A DNA stretch of 6,413 nucleotides from an uncultured Amylibacter sp. (GTDB lineage Bacteria > Pseudomonadota > Alphaproteobacteria > Rhodobacterales > Rhodobacteraceae), in contig CALLAV010000013.1 of assembly GCA_938001995.1 (NCBI GenBank), positions 1 through 6,413 of the forward strand, written 5' to 3'. The number at the start of each line of letters is the position of its first letter. Within the stretch, counting starts at the first letter, position 1. The notes under the pieces were generated by a model, which was given only the letters and a program-made list of their open reading frames with translations, searched no databases and was not told the origin of the DNA. Shown here piece after piece: positions 1 through 5,942 of the stretch. The position numbers and the translations under genes are program-made.

Positions 1-29
1 ATTGCGTGGCGTTCTGTGTCTTCACTCAT
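1..29 (-). CDS. N-terminal fragment of an unidentified leftward gene (runs off the left edge)
   Basis: Read on the minus strand, an ATG at 29-27 is preceded five bases upstream by a perfect AGGAGG (40-35). The frame stays open to the window edge and gives M-S-E-D-T-E-R-H-A. The strong, well-spaced Shine-Dalgarno is the main support, since nine residues are too few to identify a family. The gene is divergent from the endonuclease-like gene starting at 163, so the 133 bases between them should carry both promoters. The product is unknown and I assign no function. It could be a chance ATG behind a purine run, but AGGAGG at this spacing makes that less likely. Confidence 0.65.
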
Positions 30-34
30 GGGAG

Positions 35-40
35 CCTCCT
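35..40 (-). promoter_or_regulatory. Shine-Dalgarno AGGAGG of the left-edge gene
   Basis: The plus-strand CCTCCT reads AGGAGG on the minus strand, five bases from the ATG at 29-27. It is what fixes the start of the truncated gene at the left edge. Confidence 0.7.
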
Positions 41-94
41 GTGATGCGGCCCCGACTATTGCGTGATGGCAGCGCGACGTCCAGAGCCAAGTTC

Positions 95-123
95 TTGGTG
101 ATCGCGGATTTCTGTTCTATGCT
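95..123 (+). promoter_or_regulatory. Candidate sigma-70-like promoter of the endonuclease-like gene
   Basis: TTGGTG (95-100) and TATGCT (118-123) are separated by 17 bases. They match the -35 and -10 consensus at 3 of 6 and 4 of 6 positions, so the case rests mostly on spacing and position. The start site would fall near base 130, leaving a leader of about 30 bases that includes the GGAG at 153-156. An inverted repeat, CCAAG-TT-CTTGG (87-98), overlaps the -35 and could be an operator, but it is short. This is inference only. Confidence 0.28.
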
Positions 124-162
124 GGGTTGATTAGACGACCAATTTTTTGAACGGAGATTTTT

Positions 163-1275
163 ATGCCAAGTTACAATGACCTACGCCCTGAGACCGATTT
201 TGAGGTGCGCGATTACGAGCGCGTTTTTCCGGATATGACCAACGAAGAACGGGTGCGCACGCTCGGGAACTTGGTGCTCTTGCGCCAAGCATTGGAGAGC
301 ATTCCGCCCCGCAAGACCGAAGAAAACCTGTTGGTGGCCAGTTGGAACATCAAGGAATTCGGGCACACGACGCAGCGGCTGCCAGAGGCGTATTTTTATA
401 TTGCGCAGATCCTGGAACGGTTCGATTTGATCGCGGTGCAAGAGATTAAGTCAACCTTGCGCGGGCTCGATCGGATCATGCGATTGCTGGGGCCTGACTG
501 GAAATATCTGATCACAGATATCACGGGCGGGGACGCGGGGAATAAGGAACGCTCGGGGTATATCTTCAACTCCAAGCGGGTTCAGATGTCGGGCCTTGCA
601 GGAGAAATTACGCTTTGGAAGGACATCACGGATGCGGATGAATTGAAGCAGTTGAAGCGCACGCCCTACATCACGGGGTTTCTAGCTGGGTGGAAGCGGT
701 TCGCAATGGTGAACCTGCATTTGCATCCTGATGATGGGGACGACGACGTGGCGCTACGCAAGAAAGAGGTTTCGTTTCTGCTGGATGCGCTGAAAGCAAT
801 GGATGGAAAGTTGTGGACGGAGAACCTGATTTTGGTGGGAGATATGAACCTCTATCACGGGGCGGATGATGACACGGTTTCCTTGATCGAGGCGGCGGGG
901 TTTGGAGAGGTGGAGGCGTTGAAGGGTGTGGATACCAATGCGTCACAGTCACAAGCCTATGACCGGATGTTTTTGACGCGGAACAATTATTTCCAGATCG
1001 CACCAAATGAATTAGGGCGCGAAAACGGTGGTGTTTTTGATCCGTTTTTGACGGTGTACCGCGACGATCAGGTGATGGATTATAAGGACGATATGAAAGC
1101 CGTTTATGGCGGCGATCCTGCGAACCTAGAGGATGATACAAAGCTGTTGCAGTATTATCAGCGGTATTGGCGGCGGAACCAAATCTCGGATCATTTCCCG
1201 ATTTGGGTGGAAATGGTCACGGATAACGCGAGCCAGTTTCTGGTCGAGAAACGGCAAGAATTGCTGACGAGTTAG
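163..1275 (+). CDS. Endonuclease/exonuclease/phosphatase (DNase I-like) family protein
   Basis: The 370-residue product has the full ordered set of DNase I-superfamily motifs. These are WNIKEFG with Asn62, VQEIK with Glu94 (metal ligand), VNLHLHPD with His186, GDMNLY with Asp227 and Asn229, YDRMF with Asp267, and a C-terminal SDHFP with Asp343-His344. All residues expected for Mg-dependent phosphodiester hydrolysis are present, so the enzyme is probably active. The acidic run DDGDDD (190-195) just after His186 is unusual. About 50 residues precede the first motif. No signal peptide or membrane segment is visible, so a cytoplasmic location is inferred. The overall shape recalls the MnuA/DNase I-like subgroup, but the substrate (DNA, RNA or a small phosphoester) cannot be read from sequence. 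The start is supported by GGAG at 153-156, six bases upstream. The gene stands alone on its strand and overlaps the hbd stop codon by four bases. Confidence 0.9.
   Translation: MPSYNDLRPETDFEVRDYERVFPDMTNEERVRTLGNLVLLRQALESIPPRKTEENLLVASWNIKEFGHTTQRLPEAYFYIAQILERFDLIAVQEIKSTLRGLDRIMRLLGPDWKYLITDITGGDAGNKERSGYIFNSKRVQMSGLAGEITLWKDITDADELKQLKRTPYITGFLAGWKRFAMVNLHLHPDDGDDDVALRKKEVSFLLDALKAMDGKLWTENLILVGDMNLYHGADDDTVSLIEAAGFGEVEALKGVDTNASQSQAYDRMFLTRNNYFQIAPNELGRENGGVFDPFLTVYRDDQVMDYKDDMKAVYGGDPANLEDDTKLLQYYQRYWRRNQISDHFPIWVEMVTDNASQFLVEKRQELLTS
1272..1275. other. Convergent stop-codon overlap (TTAG)
   Basis: The plus-strand gene ends in TAG at 1273-1275, and hbd on the minus strand ends in TAA at 1274-1272. 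The two reading frames therefore share the four bases TTAG, with no intergenic spacer. No hairpin with a T-run is visible at the junction on either strand, so each transcript must end inside or beyond the opposite gene. Confidence 0.95.
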
Positions 1276-2147
1276 CGTGTCGGAACGGGTGTGTCGCCAC
1301 GATAATCGTAAAAGCCACGTTTGGTTTTACGGCCCAGCCAGCCTGCTTCGACGTATTTGGTCAGAAGCGGGCAGGGGCGGTATTTTGTGTCGGCCAATCC
1401 GTCGTGCAGCACGTTCATGATCGCCAGACAAGTATCGAGGCCGATGAAATCCGCCAGTTCCAGAGGACCCATTGGATGGTTCGCACCGAGTTTCAGCGAG
1501 GTGTCGATGCTTTCGACGCTTCCTACGCCTTCATAGAGGGTGTAGATCGCTTCGTTGATCATCGGCATTAAGATGCGGTTCACGATGAAGGCGGGGAAAT
1601 CTTCGGAGGTGGACGCGGTTTTACCGATCTGCTCCACCAGCCCATTCACAGCATTATAGGTTTCTTCGTCAGTGGCGATGCCGCGGATCAACTCGACCAA
1701 CTGCATGATCGGCACCGGGTTCATAAAGTGCAGCCCCATGAATTTTTCTGGGCGGTCTGTACGCGATGCAAGTCGAGTGATCGAGATGGACGAGGTGTTT
1801 GACGTGAGGATCGTGTTTGGTCCGATGTGGGGCAGGATATCCTCAAAGATCGCTTGCTTGATCGATTCCCGTTCGGTGGCGGCTTCGATCACCAGATCAA
1901 CAGAGCCGCAATCGGCGAGCGAAGTAACGGCAGTGATGTTTTTCAGCGTGCGGCTTTTGTCGTCTTCGGTGATGATCGAGCGGCCAATAGCCCGATCGAG
2001 GTTTTTGGTGATGTTCGCAAGGCTTTTGTCGAGCGCATCGCGTGATATGTCATAGAGGCGCACTTCGAATCCTGCACCCGCAATGACTTGGGCAATGCCG
2101 CTGCCCATTTGGCCCGCGCCGATTACACTGACGGATTTAATGTCCAT
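1272..2147 (-). CDS. hbd: 3-hydroxybutyryl-CoA dehydrogenase (NAD-dependent)
   Basis: This 291-residue enzyme interconverts (S)-3-hydroxybutyryl-CoA and acetoacetyl-CoA with NAD, a cytoplasmic step in fatty-acid, butyrate and polyhydroxybutyrate-linked metabolism. The N-terminal Rossmann domain shows GAGQMGSGIA (10-19) and Asp33 at the end of the second strand, which favours NAD over NADP. The active-site set is intact: Ser119 in SNTSS, His140 and Asn143 in HFMNP, Glu152 pairing with the histidine, and Asn190 in FIVNR. The C-terminal dimerisation domain carries HPMGPLELADFIGLD (224-238) and ends with the family signature GWLGRKTKRGFYDY (269-282). Length is normal for the single-domain bacterial family. 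AGGA at 2158-2155 lies seven bases before the ATG. It is the last gene of the minus-strand series and has no terminator of its own, because its stop overlaps that of the convergent gene. Specificity for C4 rather than longer acyl-CoA is inferred from family. Confidence 0.97.
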   Translation of the reverse strand: MDIKSVSVIGAGQMGSGIAQVIAGAGFEVRLYDISRDALDKSLANITKNLDRAIGRSIITEDDKSRTLKNITAVTSLADCGSVDLVIEAATERESIKQAIFEDILPHIGPNTILTSNTSSISITRLASRTDRPEKFMGLHFMNPVPIMQLVELIRGIATDEETYNAVNGLVEQIGKTASTSEDFPAFIVNRILMPMINEAIYTLYEGVGSVESIDTSLKLGANHPMGPLELADFIGLDTCLAIMNVLHDGLADTKYRPCPLLTKYVEAGWLGRKTKRGFYDYRGDTPVPTR

Positions 2148-2160
2148 AGCTCTATCCTGC

Positions 2161-2175
2161 TGCTGATAGCCAGCA
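2161..2175 (-). other. Small inverted repeat just upstream of hbd
   Basis: TGCTG-ATAGC-CAGCA forms a 5-base stem with a 5-base loop in the 60-base gap between the DUF1330 gene and hbd. In the RNA it would sit two bases upstream of the AGGA at 2158-2155. It could affect ribosome access or be incidental. It has no T-run and so is not a terminator. The rest of the gap shows no convincing promoter. Confidence 0.3.
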
Positions 2176-2207
2176 ACCTACACCTATGGGCGCGGGCTTC
2201 AAGCGAT

Positions 2208-2618
2208 TTACCCAAATTCTCCGCTGCCTTCCAACTCGTGATTGGCCAGCAGGCGGCTGTCAGCGACGGCGGCTTGGCGGTGGAACACGATGGCTTGGTA
2301 CGCGGGGTCCATCACCATCGCAAGGAAGGCGTTCAGGGATGGATAGCGGGCGATAAAGGCCACATCCCAGTTTTCATCCGTGGGGCCGATCATCATCGCT
2401 TTGGGGCTGCCGCGCCAGATGATTTCCCCGCCAACGCCTGCGAAAATCGGGCCGCTTTCTTTGCCATAGGCCGTGTAAGCGTCAGCCCCTGTTCCACCGC
2501 GCCCGTCTGCGTAGTCTGCGACGTCTTTAAGCCTCACGAGGTTCAACATGTTGAGCGGCTTTTCCCGATCGAGGGATTTGAACGCTGCGAATTGGTCCGG
2601 GGTTGGGTCGATGTGCAT
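2208..2618 (-). CDS. DUF1330 domain-containing protein
   Basis: The 136-residue protein has the hallmarks of DUF1330, a small ferredoxin-like alpha/beta-barrel family of unknown biochemical role. They run in order: PLNMLNLVRLKD (21-32), DAYTAYGKESGPIF (46-59), a central strand pair GGEIIWRG and KAMMIGP (63-79), WDVAFIARYPSLNAF (84-98), and MDPAYQAIVFHRQAAVADSR (103-122). It has no signal peptide or membrane segment. AGGA at 2629-2626 is seven bases before the ATG. The gene lies 50 bases after the sulfotransferase-like gene and 60 bases before hbd, all in the same direction, so co-transcription is likely. The fold resembles dimeric barrel monooxygenases and dehydratases, but no catalytic role is established for the family and none is claimed here. 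Confidence 0.88.
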   Translation of the reverse strand: MHIDPTPDQFAAFKSLDREKPLNMLNLVRLKDVADYADGRGGTGADAYTAYGKESGPIFAGVGGEIIWRGSPKAMMIGPTDENWDVAFIARYPSLNAFLAMVMDPAYQAIVFHRQAAVADSRLLANHELEGSGEFG

Positions 2619-2668
2619 GGCGGGATCCTATGGCTGTTTTGATCAGCTTAGGCAGATGCGGGGTGCGA

Positions 2669-3355
2669 TCAAGCAGGACGCCGCGAAACATTAACGGGTT
2701 CGATCCAATTCATTTGGTCGAGAAAGGCATCCGAAAGGCCAAAGTGGCGGAACAGTGCGCTGCCAAATCGTCCGTCCGCTGCGTCGTCTTCATAGCTGCG
2801 ATAGACAAAGCCTGATGGGCCAAGTGCGATGCGCATTTCAGAAATGAAACGCACCCAGTTTCCAGGCAGGTCGTTGTTTTCTTTAAACTTACGCGGAGCA
2901 AAGGGGCGTTCGCGGTCCCTGAATTTATGGGCATGAACCGAGCGCATCCAATCATGGAAATCGCGGATGTAGCCATAGAATTGCGTGTTCACGCCACCGT
3001 CCTTGAACCCTGCTTGAATGGCGGGGAGGGTCTGGATCAGATAGGGGTAGAGCCCTTTGATCTTTGCCATTGTTGGGACAGGTCCAAGTAGGTCTTCGCT
3101 GCTGATTAAAGTGTTGCGCGCGGTTAAGCTGCGGGCCAATTCGGCACTGGTGTCGCGGATCGGTTGAAGCCAATCTTCAAGATCGCGTTCGGTATGAATG
3201 TTGATGGTAACGCGTTGCAAAGCTTCGAATAATGGGTCGGATTTTGGGAAAAACTCATGGGTTGGCGTCAGCAGATGTGCGTTGGTTTGCATCATCTTTT
3301 GAATATAAGTCGACCCCGTCTTATGGGGGCCAATATGAATGAGCGCGCTTTTCAT
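2669..3355 (-). CDS. Sulfotransferase-like (PAPS-type P-loop) protein
   Basis: The 228-residue product begins with IHIGPHKTGSTYIQ (6-19), the P-loop-like 5'-phosphosulfate-binding motif of PAPS-dependent sulfotransferases, with Lys12-Thr13-Gly14-Ser15-Thr16. SSEDLLG (85-91) follows. YIRDFHDWMRSVHAHKF (129-145) then supplies Arg131 and Ser139 at the R-x7-S spacing of the 3'-phosphate-binding site. The C-terminus, after WIEPVNVSRRPA, is compact compared with many family members, and the acceptor substrate is unknown. In marine alphaproteobacteria such proteins are often linked to surface polysaccharide decoration, but nothing nearby supports that here. The gene starts 43 bases beyond the base of the etfA terminator hairpin. 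No clear Shine-Dalgarno precedes the ATG (the bases just upstream read TCTGCCCAT), so translation may be weak. No membrane segment is evident. Gene status is firmer than function. Confidence 0.78.
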   Translation of the reverse strand: MKSALIHIGPHKTGSTYIQKMMQTNAHLLTPTHEFFPKSDPLFEALQRVTINIHTERDLEDWLQPIRDTSAELARSLTARNTLISSEDLLGPVPTMAKIKGLYPYLIQTLPAIQAGFKDGGVNTQFYGYIRDFHDWMRSVHAHKFRDRERPFAPRKFKENNDLPGNWVRFISEMRIALGPSGFVYRSYEDDAADGRFGSALFRHFGLSDAFLDQMNWIEPVNVSRRPA

Positions 3356-3379
3356 ATGGGCAGACTATCGCGATTGCAC

Positions 3380-3412
3380 AAAAACAAAAAGCCCGCCAAA
3401 GGGCGGGCTTTT
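3380..3412 (-). terminator. Rho-independent terminator of etfBA
   Basis: A 7-base GC stem (3391-3397 with 3402-3408, loop 3398-3401) is extended by four A:T pairs. On the minus strand it is followed by TTTTTGTTTTT. The stem base is 20 bases past the etfA stop, which is the classic position and shape. The inverted repeat also has four Ts on the plus-strand side, but no plus-strand gene reads into it, so the minus-strand role is the meaningful one. It separates etfBA from the sulfotransferase-like gene. Confidence 0.93.
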
Positions 3413-3431
3413 CGATAGGTGTAAGTGTCGC

Positions 3432-4358
3432 TTAAAGCGCGTCTGTCAGTGCTGGAACAGCGTCGAACAGATCGGCAACCAGACCGTAGTCTGCCACTTG
3501 GAAGATCGGTGCTTCTTCGTCTTTGTTGATCGCAACGATGACTTTGGAATCTTTCATCCCAGCCAAGTGTTGGATCGCGCCAGAAATACCAGCGGCGATG
3601 TAGAGGTCCGGTGCAACCACCTTACCTGTTTGACCAACTTGCCAGTCGTTTGGCGCGTAGCCTGAATCCACCGCAGCGCGGGATGCGCCAACAGCTGCAT
3701 TCAGTTTGTCCGCGAGTGCTTCGATGATTGCAAAGCTTTCCTCGGAGCCTACGCCACGACCACCAGACACAACGATTTTCGCAGACGTCAGTTCTGGGCG
3801 ATCAGACGCCTGAACCTTGTCTTCGATCCAAGAGGACAGATCGTTTGCGCCAGCGGCTGCGATGTTTTCCACGGAAGCGGAGCCACCTTCGGCAGCGGCG
3901 TCAAAGCCTGCGGTCCGAATGGTTGCAACCTTTGTGCCGTCAGAAGATTTTACAGTCTGGATTGCGTTACCTGCGTAGATTGGGCGCTCAAACGTGTCTG
4001 CGTCAACAACACCAGTCACATCAGAGATGACCATCACGTCGAGCATCGCTGCCACGCGGGGCAGGATGTTTTTCGCGTCTGTCGTTGCTGGTGCCACAAT
4101 GTGGGAATAGTCGCCCGCAAGGGAAACGATCAGGTCGGACGTGACCTCTGCCAGGCGGTGACCGTATTGCGCATCTTCGGCACACAACACTTTGGACACG
4201 CCAGTGATTTTCGCGGCTTCAGCGGCAGCAGCGGAACAGGTCGCGCCACACGCCAGAACAGTAACATCACCGAGGTTTGCACATGCAGAAACAGCCTTGG
4301 CTGTTTGGTCCATGGACAATTCGCCGTCGTTGATTTCAGCTAGAAGAAGTACAGCCAT
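3432..4358 (-). CDS. etfA: Electron transfer flavoprotein subunit alpha
   Basis: The 308-residue FAD-binding alpha subunit of ETF, together with EtfB, accepts electrons from acyl-CoA and related dehydrogenases and hands them to ETF:ubiquinone oxidoreductase at the membrane. The N-terminal half (1-185) is the variable alpha/beta domain, with ISDVTGVV at 111-118. The C-terminal FAD domain has every expected motif: SGGRG (198-202), [11 protein letters not shown] with Arg227 (224-234), QVGQTGK (240-246), [10 protein letters not shown] (255-264), INKD (277-280) and [11 protein letters not shown] (288-298). Its ATG overlaps the etfB stop codon by one base (TAATG), a layout that couples translation and helps keep subunits at 1:1. 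Only a G-run inside the etfB tail serves as a ribosome site. Length and motifs match the alphaproteobacterial/mitochondrial type rather than the bifurcating Fix type. A strong terminator follows the stop. Confidence 0.98.
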   Translation of the reverse strand: MAVLLLAEINDGELSMDQTAKAVSACANLGDVTVLACGATCSAAAAEAAKITGVSKVLCAEDAQYGHRLAEVTSDLIVSLAGDYSHIVAPATTDAKNILPRVAAMLDVMVISDVTGVVDADTFERPIYAGNAIQTVKSSDGTKVATIRTAGFDAAAEGGSASVENIAAAGANDLSSWIEDKVQASDRPELTSAKIVVSGGRGVGSEESFAIIEALADKLNAAVGASRAAVDSGYAPNDWQVGQTGKVVAPDLYIAAGISGAIQHLAGMKDSKVIVAINKDEEAPIFQVADYGLVADLFDAVPALTDAL

Positions 4359-4360
4359 TA
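4356..4360 (-). promoter_or_regulatory. TAATG stop-start coupling between etfB and etfA
   Basis: On the minus strand, the etfB stop TAA (4360-4358) shares its last A with the etfA start ATG (4358-4356). The preceding bases GCGGGGGTTATC hold only a weak G-rich ribosome site, so re-initiation by ribosomes finishing etfB is the likely way etfA is translated. Confidence 0.85.
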
Positions 4361-5119
4361 GATAACCCCCGCTTCGTCTTTGAGTTTCGCAACCAATTCG
4401 GCCACATCGGCAACCTTAATACCTGCTGCGCGTGCGGCTGGTTCGGCTGTGGAAACAACGGTCAAACGTGGTGTCACGTCGACGCCGTAATCAGCCGCGG
4501 TTTTCTCATCCATCGGCTTTTTCTTGGCTTTCATGATGTTTGGCAGGGACGCGTAACGCGGCTCGTTCAAACGCAGATCAACCGTGACGATGGCTGGCAT
4601 CTTCACTTTGATGGTTTGCAAGCCGCCGTCTACTTCGCGTGTCACGGTGGCTGTGTCGCCGTCCACATCCAGTTCGGATGCGAAAGTGCCCTGTGCCCAA
4701 CCTGTCAGCGCGGCCAGCATTTGGCCTGTCGCGTTCATGTCGTTGTCGATGGCTTGTTTACCAGCCAGAACCAGACCAGGCTGCTCTTCGTCGATCACAC
4801 CTTTTAGGATCTTGGCAACGGCCAGAGGCTCGATGTCGTTGTGCACGTCATCTGCTGCAACCACAAGGATTGCGCGGTCTGCGCCCATGGCCAATGCGGT
4901 GCGCAAAGTCTCTTGGGATTGTTTCACGCCGATAGAAACCGCAATGATTTCTTCTGCTTTGCCCGCTTCTTTCAGACGGATCGCTTCTTCTACTGCGATT
5001 TCGTCAAACGGGTTCATGGACATTTTGACATTCGCCAGATCAACACCGCTGCCGTCCGCTTTAACACGAACTTTCACGTTATAGTCGATCACGCGTTTGA
5101 CAGGTACCAAAACCTTCAT
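4358..5119 (-). CDS. etfB: Electron transfer flavoprotein subunit beta
   Basis: The 253-residue beta subunit of ETF binds structural AMP and docks the partner dehydrogenases. Visible landmarks are the N-terminal [15 protein letters not shown] (5-19), [16 protein letters not shown] (36-51), [10 protein letters not shown] (75-84) and the AMP-site stretch [16 protein letters not shown] (118-133). Also present is the family signature [20 protein letters not shown] (182-201), which contains the recognition loop with Leu192, the residue that anchors into dehydrogenases in the human protein. AGGAGA at 5131-5126 lies six bases before the ATG. The gene heads the etfBA unit, and the 249 bases upstream separate it from the adenosyltransferase gene and hold a terminator-like element and a possible promoter. 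Length and motifs match group I ETF of beta-oxidation. Nothing is missing or unusual in the protein. Confidence 0.98.
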   Translation of the reverse strand: MKVLVPVKRVIDYNVKVRVKADGSGVDLANVKMSMNPFDEIAVEEAIRLKEAGKAEEIIAVSIGVKQSQETLRTALAMGADRAILVVAADDVHNDIEPLAVAKILKGVIDEEQPGLVLAGKQAIDNDMNATGQMLAALTGWAQGTFASELDVDGDTATVTREVDGGLQTIKVKMPAIVTVDLRLNEPRYASLPNIMKAKKKPMDEKTAADYGVDVTPRLTVVSTAEPAARAAGIKVADVAELVAKLKDEAGVI

Positions 5120-5210
5120 TGCGTCTCTCCTGACATAATAGCCCCGAAATTAGGGCAGGTTAGAATCTCGTCCCTCGCATTTACGAAAAACTGGAAGGCG
5201 TGAATAGAGA

Positions 5211-5242
5211 TAAATCGACGCGGGATAGGCCTATGACGTCAA
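5211..5242 (-). promoter_or_regulatory. Candidate etfBA promoter region
   Basis: Reading leftward, TTGACG (5242-5237) matches the -35 consensus at five of six positions. Downstream by 17-20 bases is the AT-richer stretch TCGATTTA (5218-5211), which gives only a poor -10 match. It would yield a leader of roughly 85-90 bases before etfB. A promoter is needed here because a terminator-like element lies just upstream. The exact -10 and start site are not determined by the sequence. Confidence 0.33.
5225..5241. promoter_or_regulatory. Two abutting palindromes upstream of etfB (possible operator)
   Basis: ATAGGCCTAT (5225-5234) is a perfect 10-base palindrome. It shares its last base with TGACGTCA (5234-5241), a perfect 8-base palindrome. 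Together they overlap the putative -35 and spacer of the etfBA promoter, where a repressor would act. Perfect palindromes of this size are uncommon in so short a gap, but no known regulator can be named from them. Confidence 0.35.
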
Positions 5243-5288
5243 GTTATCGACCCAATTCCAAGAAAAGTGATGGATCATCTTCTTTTGT

Positions 5289-5359
5289 CCAAAAATATCC
5301 TCGCCGGAGGCACCCGCTTGGCCAACAGGCCAAGCTCATAAGATTCGCTCGTCAGAGCG
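5289..5359 (-). terminator. Multi-hairpin terminator-like element after the adenosyltransferase gene
   Basis: Downstream of the adenosyltransferase stop the minus strand can fold three times in a row. The hairpins are CGCTC-TGAC-GAGCG (5359-5346), a perfect 8-base stem GCTTGGCC/GGCCAAGC with a 4-base loop (5335-5316), and a short CCTC-CGGC-GAGG (5310-5299). ATATTTTTGG follows at 5298-5289. This looks like an intrinsic terminator closing the SDR/HIG1/ATR unit. From memory, closely similar tails (CCTCCGGCGAGG-ATATTTTTGG then purine-rich AAGAAGATG) recur between genes in Rhodobacterales, which makes it probably one copy of a dispersed family. That is recollection and has not been searched. Confidence 0.65.
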
Positions 5360-5368
5360 GCCTTAGGT

Positions 5369-5941
5369 TTAGCGGTTTGCGCCGGGAACCCAGAGGATAT
5401 CGTCTGCGCCGTTGTTGTTGGCGACGCGGCCCGCAACGAAGAACCAGTCGGACAGGCGGTTGAGGTATTTCACGGCGGCTGGATTCACGGATTCGAGTGA
5501 CCCAAGTTCAACAGCAAGCCGTTCGGCACGGCGCGAGACTGTGCGGCAGACGTGCAGATGTGTGGCCAAAGGTGAACCCCCTGGCAGAATGAAGCTGCGC
5601 AGTGGTGACAAATCTGCGTTCATCGCATCGATTTCGGATTCAAGCCGATCCACTTGCGCATCGTTCACGCGCAGTGGCGGGTATTCAGCGTTAGCATCGT
5701 CCTCCATGTTCGGACGGCAGAAATCAGCGCCCAGATCGAACAGGTCGTTTTGGATGCGGGCCAGCGCGTCGGCCAGATCGCCTGTCGCGTGCAGTTTTGC
5801 CATGCCAACGGTCGCGTTGGTTTCGTCCACAGTGCCGTAGGCTGTGACGCGGGCGGAGTGTTTGGCCACACGTTCGCCATTGCCAAGGGCCGTGTCGCCT
5901 GCATCACCTGTGCGGGTGTAGATTTTGTTGAGAACGACCAT
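5369..5941 (-). CDS. Cob(I)alamin/cob(I)yrinic acid a,c-diamide adenosyltransferase, PduO (MMAB) type
   Basis: The 190-residue enzyme transfers the adenosyl group of ATP to cob(I)alamin, giving adenosylcobalamin for mutases such as methylmalonyl-CoA and ethylmalonyl-CoA mutase. The N-terminal ATP loop reads IYTRTGDAGDTALGNG (7-22), followed by Lys27 and AYGTVDE (34-40). FILPGG (117-122) includes the Phe that displaces the lower base in characterised enzymes. CRTVSRRAER (132-141) carries Arg133 and Arg137, and NRLSDWFFVAGR (161-172) completes the active site. The start is set at 5941: AGGAGG (5952-5947) sits five bases upstream, and the conserved region begins only a few residues later. A longer open frame to 6010 would add 23 unconserved residues, lacks a ribosome site and would overlap the upstream gene. 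The HIG1-like gene stops one base before this start (TAACATG), so the two are translationally coupled. Confidence 0.96.
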   Translation of the reverse strand: MVVLNKIYTRTGDAGDTALGNGERVAKHSARVTAYGTVDETNATVGMAKLHATGDLADALARIQNDLFDLGADFCRPNMEDDANAEYPPLRVNDAQVDRLESEIDAMNADLSPLRSFILPGGSPLATHLHVCRTVSRRAERLAVELGSLESVNPAAVKYLNRLSDWFFVAGRVANNNGADDILWVPGANR

Positions 5942-5942
5942 G

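Noticed and set aside
671..1141. 156-codon minus-strand open frame within the nuclease-like gene
   Set aside because: Pro/Arg/His-rich composition typical of an antisense shadow. The plus-strand frame carries all catalytic motifs.
2184..2206. TTGAAG and TAGGTT as an hbd promoter
   Set aside because: The -10 match is only three of six with 16-base spacing, and hbd can be transcribed from upstream genes on the same strand without an intervening terminator.
2088..2642. 184-codon plus-strand open frame opposite the DUF1330 gene
   Set aside because: It lies antisense to the well-supported DUF1330 gene and the hbd start, shows no family motifs and has no ribosome site.
4584..5084. 166-codon plus-strand open frame within etfB
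   Set aside because: It is antisense to etfB with Ser/Ala-rich shadow composition. etfB is unambiguous.
5135..5140. TATTAT on the minus strand as a -10 box for etfB
   Set aside because: Transcription would begin at or inside the AGGAGA ribosome site, leaving almost no leader, and no -35 match lies 16-18 bases upstream.
5200..5463. 87-codon plus-strand open frame in the gap between etfB and the adenosyltransferase gene
   Set aside because: It reads through the hairpin element and then antisense into the adenosyltransferase, is extremely Arg-rich in the out-of-frame way, lacks a ribosome site and has no recognisable domain.
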